Positions 1-9,413 of a stretch of DNA of 64,000 nt are shown here, piece by piece (the stretch's first letter is position 1; each line of letters starts with the position of its first letter). A program made the position numbers and the translations under genes. Location of the stretch: assembly GCF_000517105.1 (NCBI RefSeq), contig NZ_KI912148.1, forward strand, positions 800,518-864,517, in the 5' to 3' direction. Under the pieces are notes generated by a model. That model had not been told where the DNA came from. It made no database searches and was given only the letters and a program-made list of their open reading frames with translations. Source of the stretch: Fischerella sp. PCC 9605. Its GTDB lineage: Bacteria; Cyanobacteriota; Cyanobacteriia; Cyanobacteriales; Nostocaceae.

Positions 1-290
1 AGCCTTAGATCCGAATAGAAAAATTTTACTATTTTGCTTGGTTTGGGTGATATTGAAAAGTCGAGGTTTTGAGAAATATACATTTGAGTGTATGTGCTTG
101 CTTCGCACGCACTCTATGACAGGATCAACCAAGCAAGATTTCTCTCTAATTTATTTACACATAAAACCCAGGAGAAGCATCCAGAAAACTTTTTATTTTC
201 ATGCGAATTGACTATATTTTCTCTGCTTTAAGATTGGTTGTTCTACCAAGCCCGATGCTTGTGTAGATTGCGCTGGAGGTTTGTATTATT
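1..290. other. Upstream region of the exopolysaccharide cluster
   Basis: No convincing gene lies here on either strand. The last bases before position 291 carry a good ribosome binding site (GGAGG about 12 bases before the ATG). The stretch probably holds the promoter of the polysaccharide cluster, but I see no clear regulator site. Confidence 0.4.
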
Positions 291-2330
291 ATGAATTTAT
301 CAATCAGATTTTCTCACTTCATACAAAAGTCTATTAACACTTTATTGTGTCAATTGTTGAAGCTGAGAAACCGCCATTTTTTAATTGTTGATATTATTGT
401 TTTTCTCTTCACACCATCGTTAGCGCTGTTTTTGCGTTTAGATGGCAATCTTGTTTTGGAATCATACAAACCAGATTTAGCAAATGCCACAATACTATTT
501 TTAGTAGTAAAACTAAGTGTATTTTGGAGTTTTGGTTTTTATAGGCGTTATTGGCGTTATGCAAGCATTGAGGAACTGACATACATTTCCATGCTAGTAA
601 CGGCTACAGTTGTTGTCCAAACTCTGTTATTTAATTTTCTTGAATATATACCGTATGTTGCTTTAGAAAAGCTGCCAAGATCGCTGCCGTTTATTGATGG
701 ATTGCTTTCATGTATTTTCATTGGGGCGCTGCGTTTCAGTGTGAGGGCTGTGGAAAGAATCTACCAAGGGCGTGCATCATTCAATTCACGGGAACGAATA
801 TTGGTAGTTGGTGCTGGTAGTGCAGGCGTTTCCCTTGTGCAAGAAATGCAAAGAAATCCCCAACTAGGTTTTTATCCTGTTGCCTTTATTGACGACGATC
901 CCCGAAAATTAAACGCACGCATTCGCGGCATACCTGTAGTTGGCGATCGCCACACAATTCCTGATGCCATACATTCACTGCAAATTCATAAAGTCATCAT
1001 TGCGATGCCGACAGTTGCAGGACGAGTTATTCGGGAAATTGTCGATATTTGCAAAAGAACAGGAACTCATACTTGCACTTTACCTGGCATACATGAAATC
1101 CTCAATGGCCGTGTACGCCTAGATAGCATTCGGGATGTACGCATTGAGGATTTGCTCAGACGCGAACCCGTACAGACAGATATTGAGCGAGTTTCCCAAT
1201 TTCTCAAAGGCAAGAAAGCACTAATTACCGGCGCAGGCGGATCGATTGGTAGCGAACTTTGCCGTCAAATTTGCAAGTGCCGCCCAGCTGAAATGATGCT
1301 AATAGGGCACGGTGAGAATTCTGTATTCGTTATCCAGCAAGAATTAGAACAACTGATACAAGTGCTGAAAGAAGATGGGAAAGCACAACGATATACCCCG
1401 CGTATTTATGCCTTCATTGGCGATATTCGCTATCGCCATCGCTTAAAACACGCCTTTGAACGATTCCAACCAGATGTAATTTTTCATGCCGCAGCCCATA
1501 AGCACGTTCCTTTGATGGAATTAAACCCACCAGAAGCAATTACTAATAACGTGCTGGGAACAAAAAATTTACTGGATTTGGCATTGCAATACAACGTTAA
1601 ACATTTCGTGATGATTTCCACAGATAAGGCAGTTAATCCCACCAATGTCATGGGTGCCAGCAAGAGAGTCGCCGAAATGTTGGTACTGCAAGCCGCTCAA
1701 AAAAGTGGTTTGCCTTATGTTGCAGTACGTTTTGGTAATGTTTTGGGTAGCCGAGGTAGCGTGGTTCCTACTTTCCAAAAACAAATTGCTGTAGGCGGCC
1801 CGATCACAGTTACCCATCCCGAAATCTGTCGTTATTTCATGACCATTCCGGAAGCAGTGCAACTAGTTTTACAAGCTGCAGTACTTGGTCGCACTGGCGA
1901 AGTATTAATGCTAAACATGGGCAAACCAGTAAAAATTGTTGACTTAGCTAAAGAACTAATTCGCCTTTCTGGATACGAAGTCAACAAAGATATTGATATT
2001 GTATTCACTGGTTTGCGACCGGGAGAAAAGTTGTTTGAGGAATTATTTATTAAAGGAGAGGAATACGAACCAACCGAACACGAAAAATTGTTGGTTGTGA
2101 AAAACGCTAGTCGAATTATTCCTCAAAGTCTGAATATGATAGTCGAGGCTTTGTGTCAAGCAGCAATCAAAAATGATGGAAATTCTATCCTGTTTTTACT
2201 TGAACAAATAGTGCCAGGATATCAACCCAAATACTTAGGAAATAATGGGAGCAGTGCGTCAACAAATAGTGATAAATTGGCAACTTCAAATGAAAATACA
2301 TTGGCAAAAATGAAGCCTACAGGAGTATAA
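291..2330 (+). CDS. CapD/WbpM-like nucleotide-sugar 4,6-dehydratase/epimerase, membrane-bound
   Basis: A 679-residue protein of the CapD/WbpM/PglF family. These membrane-anchored enzymes convert UDP-GlcNAc-type sugars into 4-keto-6-deoxy precursors for cell-surface glycans. The N-terminus has about four membrane helices. A first Rossmann-like domain follows (VVGAGSAGV near residue 171). The catalytic extended-SDR domain has its nucleotide motif GAGGSIGSE near residue 315 and the active-site stretch STDKAVNPTNVMGASKR near residue 440, where Met replaces the usual catalytic Tyr as in WbpM and PglF. Full length for the family. It opens a co-directional polysaccharide cluster. With the DegT aminotransferase (12590) and the phosphoglycosyl transferase (8620) it could make and load an amino-deoxy sugar; this pathway is inferred. 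Confidence 0.93.
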   Translation: MNLSIRFSHFIQKSINTLLCQLLKLRNRHFLIVDIIVFLFTPSLALFLRLDGNLVLESYKPDLANATILFLVVKLSVFWSFGFYRRYWRYASIEELTYISMLVTATVVVQTLLFNFLEYIPYVALEKLPRSLPFIDGLLSCIFIGALRFSVRAVERIYQGRASFNSRERILVVGAGSAGVSLVQEMQRNPQLGFYPVAFIDDDPRKLNARIRGIPVVGDRHTIPDAIHSLQIHKVIIAMPTVAGRVIREIVDICKRTGTHTCTLPGIHEILNGRVRLDSIRDVRIEDLLRREPVQTDIERVSQFLKGKKALITGAGGSIGSELCRQICKCRPAEMMLIGHGENSVFVIQQELEQLIQVLKEDGKAQRYTPRIYAFIGDIRYRHRLKHAFERFQPDVIFHAAAHKHVPLMELNPPEAITNNVLGTKNLLDLALQYNVKHFVMISTDKAVNPTNVMGASKRVAEMLVLQAAQKSGLPYVAVRFGNVLGSRGSVVPTFQKQIAVGGPITVTHPEICRYFMTIPEAVQLVLQAAVLGRTGEVLMLNMGKPVKIVDLAKELIRLSGYEVNKDIDIVFTGLRPGEKLFEELFIKGEEYEPTEHEKLLVVKNASRIIPQSLNMIVEALCQAAIKNDGNSILFLLEQIVPGYQPKYLGNNGSSASTNSDKLATSNENTLAKMKPTGV

Positions 2331-2437
2331 ATCGGTAGTTAGACTACCACGATAAATCCCAAAAAAAGCATGGATACTACCGAGCTTTCAAGAAAGCATT
2401 GAGGCATTTGGGAAGAAAATCAGACCAATAAAGGTAT

Positions 2438-3745
2438 ATGCAAAAAACTCAGCCATTAACACTACGTCGTAACTTTTCTTGGACATTTATTGGTAATGCT
2501 GTATATGCAGCTTGCCAGTGGGGAATGCTGGTAGTGCTGGCTAAACTCGGTAGTCCGGAGATGGTTGGACAGTTCTCTTTAGGTTTTGCGGTGACTGCTC
2601 CCGTAGTCATGTTTACAAATCTCCAATTGCGACAGGTGCAAGCAACAGATGCTAAACAACAGTATCTATTTGGGGATTATCTTGCTCTTCGGCTAATTGC
2701 AACCGGATTGGCACTTCTCATCATTGCCGGGATTGCTTTTTCAAAGATATATCCTTGGGAAACGGCACTGGTTATCTTACTTGTCGGCTTAGCTAAAGCT
2801 GTGGAATCAGTGAGTGATGTATTTCATGGACTCTTTCAGCATCGTGAACGCATGGATCGTATTGCAATATCGATGATGCTCAAAGGTCCTATGTCATTAC
2901 TTCTTTTGGTGATAGGAGTCTATGTATCAGGAAGCGTGGCTTGGGGTGTAATCGGATTGATTTGTGCTGGAACGATTGTTCTGATTGCCTACGACATTCC
3001 TCGCACAGCATTGCTGCTTAGTCATCCTTCTCCTATTCTTCAGAGTCAGGAACTCCAAAAAACTCAGCTGGCAGATACTCTGAAACCTCGTTGGCATTTA
3101 AGAAAGCTAGGAAAGCTAGCTTGGCTGACCTTGCCATTGGGTTTGGGAATGATGCTAGTTTCGCTGAACAGTAATATTCCAAATTATCTAATTGAGAATT
3201 ACTTAGGAGGGTGGGAGTTAGGTATTTTCGCTGCGATCGCTTATCTGATGGAGATAGGTAACAGGGTTGTAATAGCTTTGGGAGAATCAGCAGTCGCAAG
3301 ATTGGCGCAATATTATGCAGCAGGTAAAAGCATTTTATTTCTTCGGCTTCTCTTCAAGTTGGTAGGAATTGGTGCGCTACTGGGTGGTACAGGGGTTTTA
3401 GTATCCCTGATTGCAGGGAAGCAAGTTCTGACCTTTATTTATCGACCCGAATATGCTCAATATACGAACTTACTAGTTTGGTTGGCGATCGCTGCTGGGA
3501 TTCGATATATGGCAAACTTTTTAGGTTATGGCATGACAGCAGCCAGATATTTCCGAATCCAAATGCCTTTATTTGGTTTTGTGACTGTCATCTTAGCTGT
3601 AGCAAGCCTTTGGTTATTACCAAAAGTGGGTTTGATCGGAGGTGCGATCGCACTATTGCTGGCTGCGATCGCTCAAGGAGTTATTAGTTTGGCAGCTATT
3701 TACCATGCATTGTTTGCGCTTAACAAGCGTACAAGCAAGATATGA
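2438..3745 (+). CDS. Wzx-type oligosaccharide flippase
   Basis: A 435-residue very hydrophobic protein with about 12 predicted membrane helices, of the MOP/polysaccharide transport superfamily. It is expected to flip lipid-linked repeat units across the plasma membrane. The N-terminus (RRNFSWTFIGNAVYAACQW) is typical of this family. The stop overlaps the start of the polymerase gene by four bases, the usual Wzx-Wzy translational coupling. The substrate cannot be read from the sequence. Confidence 0.88.
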   Translation: MQKTQPLTLRRNFSWTFIGNAVYAACQWGMLVVLAKLGSPEMVGQFSLGFAVTAPVVMFTNLQLRQVQATDAKQQYLFGDYLALRLIATGLALLIIAGIAFSKIYPWETALVILLVGLAKAVESVSDVFHGLFQHRERMDRIAISMMLKGPMSLLLLVIGVYVSGSVAWGVIGLICAGTIVLIAYDIPRTALLLSHPSPILQSQELQKTQLADTLKPRWHLRKLGKLAWLTLPLGLGMMLVSLNSNIPNYLIENYLGGWELGIFAAIAYLMEIGNRVVIALGESAVARLAQYYAAGKSILFLRLLFKLVGIGALLGGTGVLVSLIAGKQVLTFIYRPEYAQYTNLLVWLAIAAGIRYMANFLGYGMTAARYFRIQMPLFGFVTVILAVASLWLLPKVGLIGGAIALLLAAIAQGVISLAAIYHALFALNKRTSKI

Positions 3746-4980
3746 GAATTATGACAAATCTGGAAATTAATTGGTTAGCTATATCAATTGCTCTCACAAC
3801 TGCTACTCAACTACGATTACCCGGCATTCCTGTTGGAGTAGGTGAAATAGTACTACTTTTATGGATGCTATCTGTAGGTATTAGGATATTGCTTCATCGA
3901 AGTTATTTAATAACATCTGTTGCGAAGATAGTTATCTTTTTTTGGATAGCTGTCTTCACTTGCCTTACCTTGGGTATGCTTGTAGCTTATTTTATGGATG
4001 TCTTAGATCCAGGGCCTTTACGAGATTTGTTTGCTTTTGTATTTGCATCTCTTTTTTCTATTTTATTTATCATTTCAATATCGTCTCAAAAAGACAAACA
4101 AATTATTCATCAAATACTTTCACGTTTTATTAAATTCACAATTTTTGTTCAAGCTATATTATTCTTCATTCCTGTACGTATTCCATTTTTTCAAACTTGG
4201 TATGAATCTACGCGATTTCAGGGTTGGTCGAATAATCCTAATCAGCTTGCTTTTTTATCTACAGCAATTCCTTTTTTCTCTTTATATTTATATAAAATAA
4301 CCAAAGAAAAGCATGAAAAAAAATGGTATACTTTAAGCATTTTTTTGGCTTTCATGATTGGTTCTGGAACGCAAAGCGATTCACTTAGTTTTGGTTGGTA
4401 CATAGCAATCTTCTTCCTATTTTGTTCATATATATATCGAACTCTTACAAATTATGCTAAAACTCATTTTCGTGGTTTTATTGTTGTAATTTTCAAACAG
4501 ATAACTTTATTGATAATGCTGTTGATAGGTTTAATATCAGCATTTATTTTTTCTGAAAAAATAAATGCTATTGCCAGTGAAGTCTACGATAGTAATTCTC
4601 AAGGTGAAGATCGACTGAAGTTATGGGCAAATGGTATTGATTCTATATCTCGTTCACCCCTATTTGGTCTTGGCCCTGGTGCTCATTCAGGTGAAAGAGA
4701 GCCAATTTTCTATGTTCAAGAAGCGCATAATGCATTTATCGACTGGACGGCAAGTTCTGGAATTATCGGGCTAATATGCTATCTTACTCTTCTGTTTTGG
4801 GTAGGTTGGAAAGCTTGGAAAAAAGGCTATATCTCTCTAGTTGCTGCCTTGATATCCGTAGTAGGATACACTACCTTTGCCTATATGTTGCGCCATATTA
4901 TTTTGTGGTTCTATGTGCTGACAATCTTAGAATTTAGCACACACTCAAAAAATCATCAGCGATTCTCAAAGAACTATTAG
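3742..4980 (+). CDS. O-antigen polymerase/ligase-like membrane protein (Wzy)
   Basis: A 412-residue integral membrane protein with about 11 helices and the Wzy/WaaL-type loop near residues 305-340 (GLGPGAHSGE, then EAHNAFIDW and GIIGL). It would polymerise repeat units at the periplasmic face. The ATG at 3742 overlaps the flippase stop; a second ATG at 3751 is possible. The A+T content is higher than in its neighbours, as is common for fast-diverging polymerase genes. Ligase activity cannot be excluded. Confidence 0.85.
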   Translation: MRIMTNLEINWLAISIALTTATQLRLPGIPVGVGEIVLLLWMLSVGIRILLHRSYLITSVAKIVIFFWIAVFTCLTLGMLVAYFMDVLDPGPLRDLFAFVFASLFSILFIISISSQKDKQIIHQILSRFIKFTIFVQAILFFIPVRIPFFQTWYESTRFQGWSNNPNQLAFLSTAIPFFSLYLYKITKEKHEKKWYTLSIFLAFMIGSGTQSDSLSFGWYIAIFFLFCSYIYRTLTNYAKTHFRGFIVVIFKQITLLIMLLIGLISAFIFSEKINAIASEVYDSNSQGEDRLKLWANGIDSISRSPLFGLGPGAHSGEREPIFYVQEAHNAFIDWTASSGIIGLICYLTLLFWVGWKAWKKGYISLVAALISVVGYTTFAYMLRHIILWFYVLTILEFSTHSKNHQRFSKNY

Positions 4981-5072
4981 ATTTCTTAAAACAATGATTT
5001 AAATTTTCTCAAAAATAATTCATTTCATTTAGTAAAAAAGCATTTGTAATTCAATCAACAGGATTTAGAAAG

Positions 5073-5888
5073 ATGATGGCTTCTGTGAGTGTAATCATTC
5101 CATGCTACCGTAGCTCTGGTACAGTACGTAGAGCAGTTGATTCTGTAGCCAAGCAAACTCTTCGACCTGCCGAAGTTATTCTTGTTGATGATGGCAGTGG
5201 AGACGATACGCTTAGGGTTTTACAGCAGTTGCAGGATGATTATGGCAAAGACTGGATTAAGGTTATTGCTCTAGAAAAAAACTGTGGTGTCTCAGTTGCT
5301 CGAAATGTTGCTTGGGATATAGCATCTCATGACTATATTGCCTTTCTTGATTCTGATGATGCTTGGCATCCAGAAAAGATTGCCCGTCAGTATGCGTGGA
5401 TGGTTAAACATCCTGAAATTATGCTATCTGGACATCATAGTTTAGTTAATAAACCAGACGTTCGATTAAACCATGAAACCATATCAGAAAATATAGAAGC
5501 TAATTTTATCTCCAAAAATAAACTTCTATTTTCTAATGTTTTTTGCACATCTTCTGTTATGATGAAGCGTAGTATTAAAGAACGCTTTTGTCCTTCCCTA
5601 AAATACTGTCAAGATTATTTACTTTGGCTGGAAATTGTATTGAATGGTAATCAATCTGCTGTTCTCAACTTCCGCGCTACCTATAGCTTTAAGTCTCCAT
5701 TTGGAGAGAGTGGGTTAACAAAAAATCTTTTGAATCTGAAAGCAGATATATCAGATATCTATAGGAGACTTTGGAAATCTGGATATATCAATTTGTTTGA
5801 GTGGAGCATATTATCTATTTGGTCTTTGGCAAAACATTACAGGCGAGTATATATCTGCCACCAAGATAAACAAATATTAAGTACTTAA
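5073..5888 (+). CDS. Family 2 glycosyltransferase
   Basis: A 271-residue GT-A fold inverting glycosyltransferase. It begins with the typical SVIIPCYRSSGTVRRAVDS strand, has the nucleotide-binding VDDGSGDDT, and the metal-binding FLDSDDAWHPEKI near residue 90. The C-terminal third is less conserved and has a hydrophobic segment. It should add one sugar to a growing lipid-linked repeat unit on the cytoplasmic side. Donor and acceptor are unknown. Confidence 0.9.
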   Translation: MMASVSVIIPCYRSSGTVRRAVDSVAKQTLRPAEVILVDDGSGDDTLRVLQQLQDDYGKDWIKVIALEKNCGVSVARNVAWDIASHDYIAFLDSDDAWHPEKIARQYAWMVKHPEIMLSGHHSLVNKPDVRLNHETISENIEANFISKNKLLFSNVFCTSSVMMKRSIKERFCPSLKYCQDYLLWLEIVLNGNQSAVLNFRATYSFKSPFGESGLTKNLLNLKADISDIYRRLWKSGYINLFEWSILSIWSLAKHYRRVYICHQDKQILST

Positions 5889-5937
5889 TTCACTTAGAAC
5901 TAATAAATTTCCACCTTTGAAAATTAAGTGGTGAACT

Positions 5938-7077
5938 ATGAAAAGCCTCTTAATCGTCACAACCATTCCGGCGACACTCCGTGCCTTCTTTATTCCTATT
6001 ACCCATCATTTTCAGTCTCAAGGCTGGCGGGTTGATGGCATGGCTAAGGAAATCTCAGCTAGTCCTGAATGCTTAAAGGCATTCAATCAAGTCTGGGATG
6101 TGGAGTTATCGCGCAATCCTCTCAAGCCACAGAACCTCATGGTTGCATTACAACAAATCCAGAAGGTAGTGGAAAAAGAGAAGTACGATCTAGTACTTGT
6201 CTCTACGCCAGTAGCTGCTTTTGTAACCCGGTTTGCTCTGAATGGTTTGAGAAAGCAGGGAAAACTGAAAATTGTTTACACCGCTCAAGGCTTCCACTTC
6301 TATCGCGGGGGTGCAGCAGCTAGAAACGCTATATTCCTTACATTAGAGAAGCTGGCTGGGCAATGGACTGACTATCTTGTAGTAGTGAATCGTGAGGATG
6401 AAGAGGCTGCAAAGCGCTATCATCTCGTTCCAGATGAACGAGTCCGCTACATACCAGGAACAGGATTAAATGTCGCTCGCTTCAACCCTAATGCTATTCC
6501 TGAAGCTGAGGTAGTACGGGTACGCCAAGAGTTGGGAATACCGATAGAAGCACCTCTTTTTTTGTCAGTCGCTGAGTTTATTGCTCGCAAGCGTCCTTGG
6601 GATATCTTAAAAGCATTTGCTCGGTTAGAGCGAACTGATGCACATTTGGCTTTTGCTGGAACTGGATTATTGTTCGATGAGATGCAGCAGTTAGCATCTC
6701 GGTTAGATATTCAAGATAGAGTGCATTTTCTTGGGCTTCGCAAAGATATTCCAGTTCTGATGTTAGCTTCTACTGCAACAATACTTGCTTCCGATCAGGA
6801 AGGGCTTCCCAATTGTGTCATGGAGTCATTGTGCATGGGAACTCCAGCGATTGGTACAGAGATTCGTGGAACCAAGGACTTGCTAGAAGGAGGCTGTGGC
6901 ATCCTTGTCAAGGTAGGAGATGTTGAGGGATTTACTCGAGCAATGTCTTGGATGCTAGATCATCCAGAAGAAACTAAGTCTATGGGCAAATGCGGACAGG
7001 AACAGATAGTTCCTTATAAGCTGGAACATATCTTACAGCAATACCAGGCTTTGTTTGCTGAAGTTTTACAGAAGTAA
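5938..7077 (+). CDS. Family 4 glycosyltransferase (GT-B)
   Basis: A 379-residue retaining glycosyltransferase with two Rossmann-like halves. The C-terminal half has the family signature SDQEGLPNCVMESLCMGTP near residues 285-300, with the two Glu of the E-x7-E motif. The N-terminal half (VVSTPVAAFVTRFAL and TAQGFHFYRG) resembles the EpsD/CapM type. It lies within the exopolysaccharide cluster and probably extends the repeat unit. The specific sugar cannot be assigned. Confidence 0.9.
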   Translation: MKSLLIVTTIPATLRAFFIPITHHFQSQGWRVDGMAKEISASPECLKAFNQVWDVELSRNPLKPQNLMVALQQIQKVVEKEKYDLVLVSTPVAAFVTRFALNGLRKQGKLKIVYTAQGFHFYRGGAAARNAIFLTLEKLAGQWTDYLVVVNREDEEAAKRYHLVPDERVRYIPGTGLNVARFNPNAIPEAEVVRVRQELGIPIEAPLFLSVAEFIARKRPWDILKAFARLERTDAHLAFAGTGLLFDEMQQLASRLDIQDRVHFLGLRKDIPVLMLASTATILASDQEGLPNCVMESLCMGTPAIGTEIRGTKDLLEGGCGILVKVGDVEGFTRAMSWMLDHPEETKSMGKCGQEQIVPYKLEHILQQYQALFAEVLQK

Positions 7078-7132
7078 GTTTGCAGTTTCATTTCTGAATC
7101 AAGCATTTTTGATCTAGAGGTTAATTTGATAA

Positions 7133-8575
7133 ATGTCACACAAAAGAAGATTCAACATCAATCTTCTTTACAAAATTAAATTTTTGTTATTTCTAGTTTT
7201 AGGCTTGCTCACCATATTGGTTTTCCAATGCATCAAGGTGAAACCAGCGGTTAAAGTCAATCTGCCAACAGTAGCTTTTGATGTTATTTATTCTAATGCT
7301 GATGAAGGTATTTCCAATATCGAATTAGCAGTTAATTTGAATGCTGTTACTCAGCAAAATGACAAACAAACCATGTTTGATGTTGTCAAAGATTTCCATG
7401 CCAAGGCAGATGGAATAACTGATGATACCAAAGCCATACAGGCAGCAGTAGATAATGTTTATCAGCAAGGAGGAGGGACAATTGTATTTCCTCCTGGGAC
7501 TTATGTCCTAACATCCGTAAATATTAGAGAAAACATTACCTATCAGGGATATGGAGCCACTATTAAAAGACCTCCTAGGCAGGGTAAATGGACAAGAACT
7601 TTTACAACTGAAAATAATTTGTATGGAGGAGAGACAGATTCAAAACCTTTAATCATTAAAGGATTCACCTTCGATGGCAATAGCAAAAATCAAGGTGCGT
7701 ACAAAAATTACGAGTTGGAACAAGCACATTTTATATTTTTGATGGGAAATCCCAAATTTCCAGGAAAATTACAGGCAATTATTGAAGACTGTACTTTCAA
7801 AAATGGAGTTGCGGATGGTATTTCTGTCTACACAAATGTAGATGTAAAAGTTGCCAACTGTGAAGCTATAGATGTCTTTCGTGGTGGTTTTGTTTTAACG
7901 GGTGGGTATTCATCTGCCGAAGTTTATAATCTGACCACAAGAGGCAAGATTGATAATACAGGACTTGATATAGAGGTTGATAGTAAAGGTTATGGAAATA
8001 GCTTTCAGGTTGATATAAAACTTGAAAATATTAATTTGATTGATGGTGATTTTGATATAAGTGTTGAAGAAGGTTCGAGAGTTGTAGGAAATAACATTAT
8101 CTCTGATGCTCCTTTCTTACTTTTCAGTCGCAATTCACAAATGCAATTTACTAATTGCAAGTTTAAAATAGGTGCAAATGATGAAATCACAAACAGAATT
8201 TTATTTCCTTATAATGTCTCATTTGAGAAATGTGAATTTTACGCTACAAGAAAAATAACTGAAAAAAAATACAGTTTTTTTAGCGTAGCTGATGTCTGGT
8301 GGCAACATCCAAGTTATGAGAAACAGAATAACCAATTACTAGTTTATAAAGACTGCTACTTTAGGGTAGATAGTAATATTAAATCTGGAGATAAAACCTA
8401 CGCAATTTACTTGAGAGAAGATTCAAAAACTAATAACAATCAACTCATCATTGATGGTGGATTTATATCACCAGATTTTGATGCTGCTATTGCTAGCGAA
8501 ACTCAGGGAATAGTAGAAAAAAATCTCACAAATCCAGATTACTTGGTGATTAGCTCATCAGGTGAAAATTCATAA
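7133..8575 (+). CDS. Membrane-anchored right-handed beta-helix protein (pectate-lyase-3-like)
   Basis: A 480-residue protein with one N-terminal membrane segment at about residues 12-32 that anchors it with the bulk outside. The rest is a parallel beta-helix. It starts with the pectate-lyase-3 signature (DFHAKADGITDDTKAIQAA near residue 88, then GGGTIVFPPGTY). Proteins of this kind in exopolysaccharide loci are often glycan lyases or hydrolases that trim or release the polymer. I cannot point to the catalytic residues, so a binding role is also possible. Confidence 0.78.
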   Translation: MSHKRRFNINLLYKIKFLLFLVLGLLTILVFQCIKVKPAVKVNLPTVAFDVIYSNADEGISNIELAVNLNAVTQQNDKQTMFDVVKDFHAKADGITDDTKAIQAAVDNVYQQGGGTIVFPPGTYVLTSVNIRENITYQGYGATIKRPPRQGKWTRTFTTENNLYGGETDSKPLIIKGFTFDGNSKNQGAYKNYELEQAHFIFLMGNPKFPGKLQAIIEDCTFKNGVADGISVYTNVDVKVANCEAIDVFRGGFVLTGGYSSAEVYNLTTRGKIDNTGLDIEVDSKGYGNSFQVDIKLENINLIDGDFDISVEEGSRVVGNNIISDAPFLLFSRNSQMQFTNCKFKIGANDEITNRILFPYNVSFEKCEFYATRKITEKKYSFFSVADVWWQHPSYEKQNNQLLVYKDCYFRVDSNIKSGDKTYAIYLREDSKTNNNQLIIDGGFISPDFDAAIASETQGIVEKNLTNPDYLVISSSGENS

Positions 8576-8619
8576 TTTTCAATCAATGAGAATGAATGTA
8601 TTATTGAGGAGATTTATCT

Positions 8620-9258
8620 ATGGGTGCAATACATACCAATAAAAAGTTACAACTTCTCATCAAGGAAATTGCAGATAGAGTAGTAGCTGCCATTGCTTTG
8701 TTAATTTTCTCTCCTGTAATACTGATAGTGGCGATCGCAATTTATTTCCGCATGGGTCAGCCAGTTATTTTTACTCAACCCCGTCCCGGAAAGAATTCTT
8801 ATATTTTTACCTTCTACAAGTTTCGCACTATGACTAATGATTGCGACGCCCAAGGAAATCTTCTTCCTGATGAAAAACGCCTCACGTCCTTTGGTAAATT
8901 TCTTCGTAAAACCAGTTTAGATGAACTAACTCAACTATGGAACGTACTTAGAGGAGACATGAGTTTCGTTGGCCCTCGTCCTTTATTAGTCAGATATCTT
9001 GACCGTTACACCCCTGAACAAGCACGCCGCCACGAAGTCAAACCAGGTATCACGGGTTTAACTCAGGTCAAAGGCCGCAACTCCCTTAGTTGGGAAGAAA
9101 AATTCAAATTAGATGTATGGTACATCGATAATTGGAGTTTGTGGTTAGATTTAAAAATTCTTTTCTTGACTGTGTTTAAAGTTTTGCAACAAGAAGGAAT
9201 TAGTCAAGAAGGATACGCTACAGCTGAAGAATTTATAGGTCAAATGAAAGAAAATTAG
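8620..9258 (+). CDS. Phosphoglycosyl transferase (PglC/WcaJ C-domain type)
   Basis: A 212-residue monotopic sugar transferase that places the first sugar-phosphate on undecaprenyl phosphate. One hydrophobic segment at about residues 16-37 precedes the catalytic domain. That domain shows YKFRTM, the DE pair in SLDELTQLWNVLRGDMS, FVGPRPL and KPGITGLTQVKGR. It lacks the four-helix N-terminal domain of WcaJ, so it matches the short PglC/EpsL class. RBS GAGGAG precedes the ATG. It likely starts repeat-unit assembly in this cluster. Confidence 0.93.
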   Translation: MGAIHTNKKLQLLIKEIADRVVAAIALLIFSPVILIVAIAIYFRMGQPVIFTQPRPGKNSYIFTFYKFRTMTNDCDAQGNLLPDEKRLTSFGKFLRKTSLDELTQLWNVLRGDMSFVGPRPLLVRYLDRYTPEQARRHEVKPGITGLTQVKGRNSLSWEEKFKLDVWYIDNWSLWLDLKILFLTVFKVLQQEGISQEGYATAEEFIGQMKEN

Positions 9259-9268
9259 CTACTTCATA

Positions 9269-9365
9269 TAGTAATCCTATTTAATGTGGAAGCTTTCTTT
9301 TGCCCTGTAGTATTCACTAATGTAGAACACAAAGATAATCCACAACCATTTAAATAGGATTACTA
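9269..9365. mobile_element. MITE-like element, 97 bp
   Basis: Perfect 16-bp terminal inverted repeats (TAGTAATCCTATTTAA at 9269 and its complement ending at 9365) enclose about 65 bp without coding sequence. The outermost TA on each side fits a TA target duplication, as made by IS630/Tc1-type transposases. It sits between two polysaccharide genes and does not disrupt either. Confidence 0.7.
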
Positions 9366-9413
9366 GAGCAGTTTATTTTATTAGAACATTAAACTTCAAA
9401 ATGGAGCTTTAAA

